Origin: Ruminococcaceae bacterium UBA4958
Lineage (GTDB): Bacteria; Bacillota; Clostridia; Oscillospirales; Acutalibacteraceae
Direction: 5' to 3'
DNA length: 17,254 nt
NCBI GenBank assembly: GCA_002397355.1
Contig: DHAI01000018.1
Location: forward strand, 16,282 to 33,535
A model generated the notes under the pieces. That model saw nothing but the letters and a program-made list of their open reading frames with translations. It had not been told where the DNA came from and searched no databases. Each line of letters starts with the position of its first letter. Position 1 is the stretch's first letter. Made by a program: the position numbers and the translations under genes. Shown in pieces: positions 13,934-17,254 of the stretch.

Positions 13934-15380
13934 AAAATTCCGTCACCCGATCTTTCCGATTCATCATTTCCGCAAAGCGGCTAATATATTCATATGGATA
14001 CTTGAAGTTGAAAATTCGCTCGATCCGGTCCGAGCCCGGGTCGCGGAGCTTCGTCACGGCGCCGGCCCCGCATGCGAGGATGGACTGGCACTCCTCCATG
14101 ATGAAGACGTTGTAAAGGTTTTCGAAGCCGGGCTTCGCCCAGCCGGTGTTCTCCTGATTGCCGAGCATCCGGCTCTGGCGGTAAAGGTAATACGGCCGGT
14201 AGCCGCGCTCCTGCAGCGCGCCGTCGGCGAAGGCGATCATCTCCCCCGCCGCTTCCGCGCCCTGCGGCCCGGGCGAGCCCCCCTCGCGGTTCAGGCGCGC
14301 GGCGCGCTTGAGCGCAAGCGTGTGGACCGTGATGCTTTCCGGCGACAGGGCCGTCACCCCGGCGATGGTGTTCCGGAAGCTCTCCGGCGTGTCCTTCGGC
14401 AGCCCCGCGATCAGGTCCATATTGATGTTGCCGAAGCCGTGGCGGCGCGCAAGCGCAAAGGCGGAAAGCGTCTGCGCGGTCGTGTGCCTGCGGCCGATCT
14501 CCCGCAGGACGTCGTCGTTGAGCGTCTGCGGGTTGATGCTGATGCGCGTGACGCCGCCCACCCGCATGGCCGCGAGCTTCGCGATGGTCACAGTGTCCGG
14601 CCGGCCCGCCTCCACGGTGAATTCGCGGCAGAAAGTAAAATCGAAGCTCTGCCGGACCGTGCGGATGACCTCCGCGAGCTGATCCGCGGAGAGCACCGTC
14701 GGCGTGCCGCCGCCGAAGTAGACGGACTGGAGCTTCAGGCCCAGGCCGCCGGTGATCTCGCCCGTGCGGCGGATCTCGCGGCAGAGCAGCTCCACATAGC
14801 CGGGGATCAGGCGGGCCGCCTTCTCCACGGACGAGGAAACGAACGAACAGTAGGCGCACCGGGTGGGGCAGAACGGGATGGAAACATAGAGGCTGAAGCC
14901 GTCCGGCCTCGCCTGCGCGAGCAGGCTCCGCTGGTTCCGCCAGGTCATGCGGGCAAGCTCCGCTTTTTCCGGCGAAACGAGCAGCTTTTCGCGGAAATAC
15001 GCCGCCGCGCCGGCTTCGCCCCGCTTCCGGGCGATCCGGCCGAAAAGCTTGAGCGGCCGCACGCCGGTGACGACGCCCCACGCCGGCCTTACGCCGCTCA
15101 GATCCGCGAGCATCCCCCAGAGTTCCACCGCCATGCAGCGCTCCAGCTCGCGGTCCTCCGTGCCGGCGGGAAGCAGCTTTTTCCGCCCGCGCTCCGAAGC
15201 GCCGAGCCTTGCGCGGACGGAAAGCAGGATTCCGTCCGCGCGGCGCTCGGCTCCCGTGTAAATCTGATCCCCGTCGCCGGATTCCTCCCGCACCGTCCGG
15301 ATTCCGCCGTGCGGAAAAAAAAGGCGGCAGAGGTTTTCCATCTCGTAGGCAAAGGGGTGCCCGTCAATCACAAGAGTCAT
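13914..15380 (-). CDS. hemZ: Radical-SAM coproporphyrinogen dehydrogenase HemZ, 488 aa
   Basis: HemZ-family protein, related to the oxygen-independent coproporphyrinogen III oxidase HemN. The N-terminal HemZ-specific region (about 1-160) holds AWGVVTGVRPLKLFGRIARK. The radical-SAM core begins YVSIPFCPTRCAYCSFVSSS with the CxxxCxxC cluster at C171, C175 and C178, followed by SVYFGGGTPTVLSADQLAEV (219-238), TRISINPQTLNDDVLREIGR and NINMDLIAGLPKDTPESFRN. The C-terminal part with YYLYRQSRMLGNQENTGWAK is the HemN/HemZ domain. Whether it truly makes protoporphyrinogen in an anaerobe without an obvious haem pathway is unproved; members of the wider family have other tasks. Its start is 1 base from the MBL-fold gene stop, indicating tight coupling, and it overlaps the downstream kinase gene. 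Confidence 0.95.
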   Translation of the reverse strand: MTLVIDGHPFAYEMENLCRLFFPHGGIRTVREESGDGDQIYTGAERRADGILLSVRARLGASERGRKKLLPAGTEDRELERCMAVELWGMLADLSGVRPAWGVVTGVRPLKLFGRIARKRGEAGAAAYFREKLLVSPEKAELARMTWRNQRSLLAQARPDGFSLYVSIPFCPTRCAYCSFVSSSVEKAARLIPGYVELLCREIRRTGEITGGLGLKLQSVYFGGGTPTVLSADQLAEVIRTVRQSFDFTFCREFTVEAGRPDTVTIAKLAAMRVGGVTRISINPQTLNDDVLREIGRRHTTAQTLSAFALARRHGFGNINMDLIAGLPKDTPESFRNTIAGVTALSPESITVHTLALKRAARLNREGGSPGPQGAEAAGEMIAFADGALQERGYRPYYLYRQSRMLGNQENTGWAKPGFENLYNVFIMEECQSILACGAGAVTKLRDPGSDRIERIFNFKYPYEYISRFAEMMNRKDRVTEFYGTAGG

Positions 15381-15381
15381 C

Positions 15382-16005
15382 TTATCTCGTCTCCAGATAG
15401 ACGTTGTTGCGCCGCTCGTAGTCCAGCGTGGTGGGGGAACCGTGCCCCGGATAGATTTTCCGGTCGCCGGGCAGCGCCGCGAGCCGCCGGAGCGAGTCCA
15501 TCATCTGCCCGGCGCTGCCCGTAGGGCAGTCCGTGCGGCCGCAGCTCAGCTTCATGAGCGTGTCGCCGGAAAAAACGGCGTCCTCCACAAGGAAGCAGCA
15601 CCCGCCGCAGGTGTGGCCGGGCGTGCGCATGACGCGCACCCTCAGCTTCCCCACCGGGATCTCGTCCCCGTCGCTCAGCGGCACGTCCACGCGGAACGGC
15701 GGCACCGTCTCGCCGAAAAACGGCCCGGCGAGGTTCAGGCTGCCGTCCCGCACAAAGAGCAGTTCGTCCACGGGCAGGTACACCTTCGCGCCCGTCTGCT
15801 CCTGCAGCGCACGGACGCCGGAAATATGGTCGAAATGGCCGTGCGTGAGCAGGATCGACTTCACGTTCCCGTTCTTCCGCACGAGGTCCGACAGTTCCCC
15901 GCTTTCAAAGCCGGGGTCGACGGCGGCGGCCTCGCCGGTCGCCTCATCCTCGAGCAGGTAGCAGTTCGTCGGCAGCGGGCCGCCCGCTATTCTTGTGATG
16001 CGCAA
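15382..16005 (-). CDS. MBL-fold metallo-hydrolase (glyoxalase II-like), 207 aa
   Basis: This is a metallo-beta-lactamase-fold hydrolase of the YqgX/GloB-like group, acting on an unknown thioester or similar small substrate. The motif THGHFDH (54-60) supplies the HxHxDH dinuclear site. H131 in RTPGHTCGGCCF, D148 in FSGDTLM and H188 in YPGHGSPTTL complete it. The protein is full length and cytosolic. The start codon is TTG at 16005, chosen because AAGGAGG lies eight bases before it and MRITRIAGGPLPTNCYLLED is the family N-terminus. It sits between relA and hemZ, an arrangement common in Clostridia, with gaps of 22 and 1 bases, so all three are likely one operon. Confidence 0.94.
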   Translation of the reverse strand: MRITRIAGGPLPTNCYLLEDEATGEAAAVDPGFESGELSDLVRKNGNVKSILLTHGHFDHISGVRALQEQTGAKVYLPVDELLFVRDGSLNLAGPFFGETVPPFRVDVPLSDGDEIPVGKLRVRVMRTPGHTCGGCCFLVEDAVFSGDTLMKLSCGRTDCPTGSAGQMMDSLRRLAALPGDRKIYPGHGSPTTLDYERRNNVYLETR

Positions 16006-16027
16006 TCAAAACGCCTCCTTGCGGCTG

Positions 16028-17254
16028 TTACGTGCGCCGGATCGACAGGACGCCCCCGATTTTGGAAAGGCGTTCCATGATGCTTTTGAGCTGTTCGATA
16101 TTGGTGACGGAGACGGTGGCGGAGATGAAAGCCTTTCCGTCCTTCGTCTCCCGCGAATTCAGGGAATGGATGAACAGGCGCATGTTGAAAAGCTGCTGGG
16201 TGATGTCCGCCAGAAGCCCCGAGCGGTCGTCCGCCACGATTTCCAGCGTCGTCTTGAATTCCTCGCGCACGTCGCCGGCCCAGTGAACGCTCACCCAGCG
16301 CTCCGGCTCCGGCGCCTCGCCGATGTTCCGCGGCACGTTGGAGCAGGTCCGCTTGTGGATGGAAACGCCGTAGCCGCGCGTGATGAACCCGACAATGTCG
16401 TCGCCGGGCAGCGGGTTGCAGCAGCGCGCGAATTTGACAAGGCAATTGTCCATGCCGTCCACGATGACGCCGACCGGGCTTTTCCGCTGCGGCTGGGCCT
16501 GCCGTTCCGTGGGCTGCGGCACGCCCGGCGCCGGCGCGGCGTGCTCCTTCTGCCAGGTTTCCTTCACCTTCGGGATGATCTTCCAGAGGGAAATGCCGCC
16601 GTAGCCTACGGCGGCGTACACGTCGTCCGCCGTAGGGCAGTTGTTGCGCGGCCCGATCTTCTGAAGCAGCGCGTCCAGTTCCTCCGCGTTCATGCCGATG
16701 TTGTTGCGGCGCAGCTCGCGCTCCATTTCCGCTTTGCCCTCGGCGATGTTCTCGTCGCGCTTTTCGCGCTTGAACCAGGTGCGGATCTTGTTGCGGGCCT
16801 CGCTCGTCTTGACGAGCTTCAACCAGTCGCGGCTGGGGCCGCGCGCTTCCTTCGCCGTGAGGATCTCCACGATCTCCCCGGTCTTCACCCTGTAATCGAG
16901 CGGAACGATGCGCTTGTCGACCTTCGCGCCGGTCATGCGGTTGCCCACGGCGCTGTGGATCGCGTAGGCGAAGTCGATGACGGTCGAGCCGGCGGGCAGG
17001 CTGATCACGTCGCCGCGGGGCGTAAAAACGAAGACCTCTTCGGGCGCAAGGTCCGACTTGATCATGCGCACCAGGTCGGTCGCGTCCTCGCTGTCCTTTT
17101 CGTTGTCCAGCATCTGGCGGATCCAGGAAAGGCGCTTCTCGAAGGAATCCTCCTTCCCGTCCGTCATGCCGAGCTTGTATTTCCAGTGCGCGGCGATGCC
17201 GTACTCCGCCGTGTGGTGCATCTCCCAGGTGCGGATCTGCACCTCGAACGGAAT
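16028..17254 (-). CDS. RelA/SpoT (p)ppGpp synthetase/hydrolase, C-terminal part (partial)
   Basis: This is the C-terminal 408 residues of a long bifunctional RelA/SpoT homologue, which sets (p)ppGpp levels in response to starvation. The frame continues through position 17254, so the N-terminal hydrolase and most of the synthetase domain are outside. In visible order: the end of the synthetase (IPFEVQIRTWEMHHTAEYGI, then AAHWKYK), the TGS domain (EVFVFTPRGDVISLPAGSTV onward, about 73-135), a helical domain, the Cys-containing zinc-finger/CC region (NCLVKFARCCNPLPGDDIVG, then SIHKRTCSNV), and a C-terminal ACT domain (FKTTLEIVADDRSGLLADIT ... KIGGVLSIRRT). The GTG at 17242 is an internal Val codon, not a start. 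It is the upstream member of the relA, MBL-hydrolase, hemZ run. Confidence 0.97.
   Translation of the reverse strand: MPFEVQIRTWEMHHTAEYGIAAHWKYKLGMTDGKEDSFEKRLSWIRQMLDNEKDSEDATDLVRMIKSDLAPEEVFVFTPRGDVISLPAGSTVIDFAYAIHSAVGNRMTGAKVDKRIVPLDYRVKTGEIVEILTAKEARGPSRDWLKLVKTSEARNKIRTWFKREKRDENIAEGKAEMERELRRNNIGMNAEELDALLQKIGPRNNCPTADDVYAAVGYGGISLWKIIPKVKETWQKEHAAPAPGVPQPTERQAQPQRKSPVGVIVDGMDNCLVKFARCCNPLPGDDIVGFITRGYGVSIHKRTCSNVPRNIGEAPEPERWVSVHWAGDVREEFKTTLEIVADDRSGLLADITQQLFNMRLFIHSLNSRETKDGKAFISATVSVTNIEQLKSIMERLSKIGGVLSIRRT

Overview
The window reads as chromosome of a GC-rich, endospore-forming member of the Clostridia, plausibly an Oscillospirales/Ruminococcaceae-type lineage. The basis is a CIRCE-controlled groESL operon, the spoVB / HU / rqcP / yabP / yabQ / divIC / S1 cluster (compare spoVT-yabMNOPQ-divIC-yabR of Bacillus), HemZ, a long-form HPF, and sigma-A-like promoters with strong AGGAGG ribosome binding sites. 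Almost all genes lie on the minus strand. Only two short genes at the left end are on the plus strand.

Layout, left to right. Positions 1-370 hold a decayed IS110-family transposase fragment (minus). Positions 434-820 hold a small VOC/glyoxalase-fold gene (plus) with lower GC than the rest. Positions 1013-1453 hold a self-contained transcription unit (promoter, 106-aa unknown protein, terminator) convergent with groEL. groES-groEL follows with its promoter and a perfect CIRCE operator. Next come a THUMP-domain RNA methyltransferase, long HPF, a fumarase-type alpha subunit paired with an amidohydrolase, and then the sporulation/division cluster read right to left: spoVB-like flippase, HU, rqcP, yabP, yabQ, divIC, S1-domain protein. 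At the right are a zinc-ribbon protein with its own promoter(s), a uridine-kinase-like protein, HemZ, an MBL-fold hydrolase and the C-terminal part of RelA/SpoT, which runs off the window.

Functional themes are protein folding under stress (GroESL), ribosome and translation quality control (HPF, RqcP, RNA methyltransferase, S1 protein, RelA), and sporulation/cell division (SpoVB-like, YabP, YabQ, DivIC). The gene content is mostly ordinary core genome. I found no convincing new multi-gene system. The most interesting points are structural. The yabQ frame runs deep into divIC and passes a 7-base homopolymer where a 1-base change would end it normally. A near-perfect 20-bp palindrome fills the spacer of the divIC promoter. 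The fumarase alpha subunit has no beta subunit beside it. The mazG slot between spoVB and HU is replaced by a 416-bp repeat-bearing gap. A 17-bp perfect GC hairpin sits in the leader of the spoVB-like gene. An IS110 scar adjoins a compositionally foreign VOC gene.
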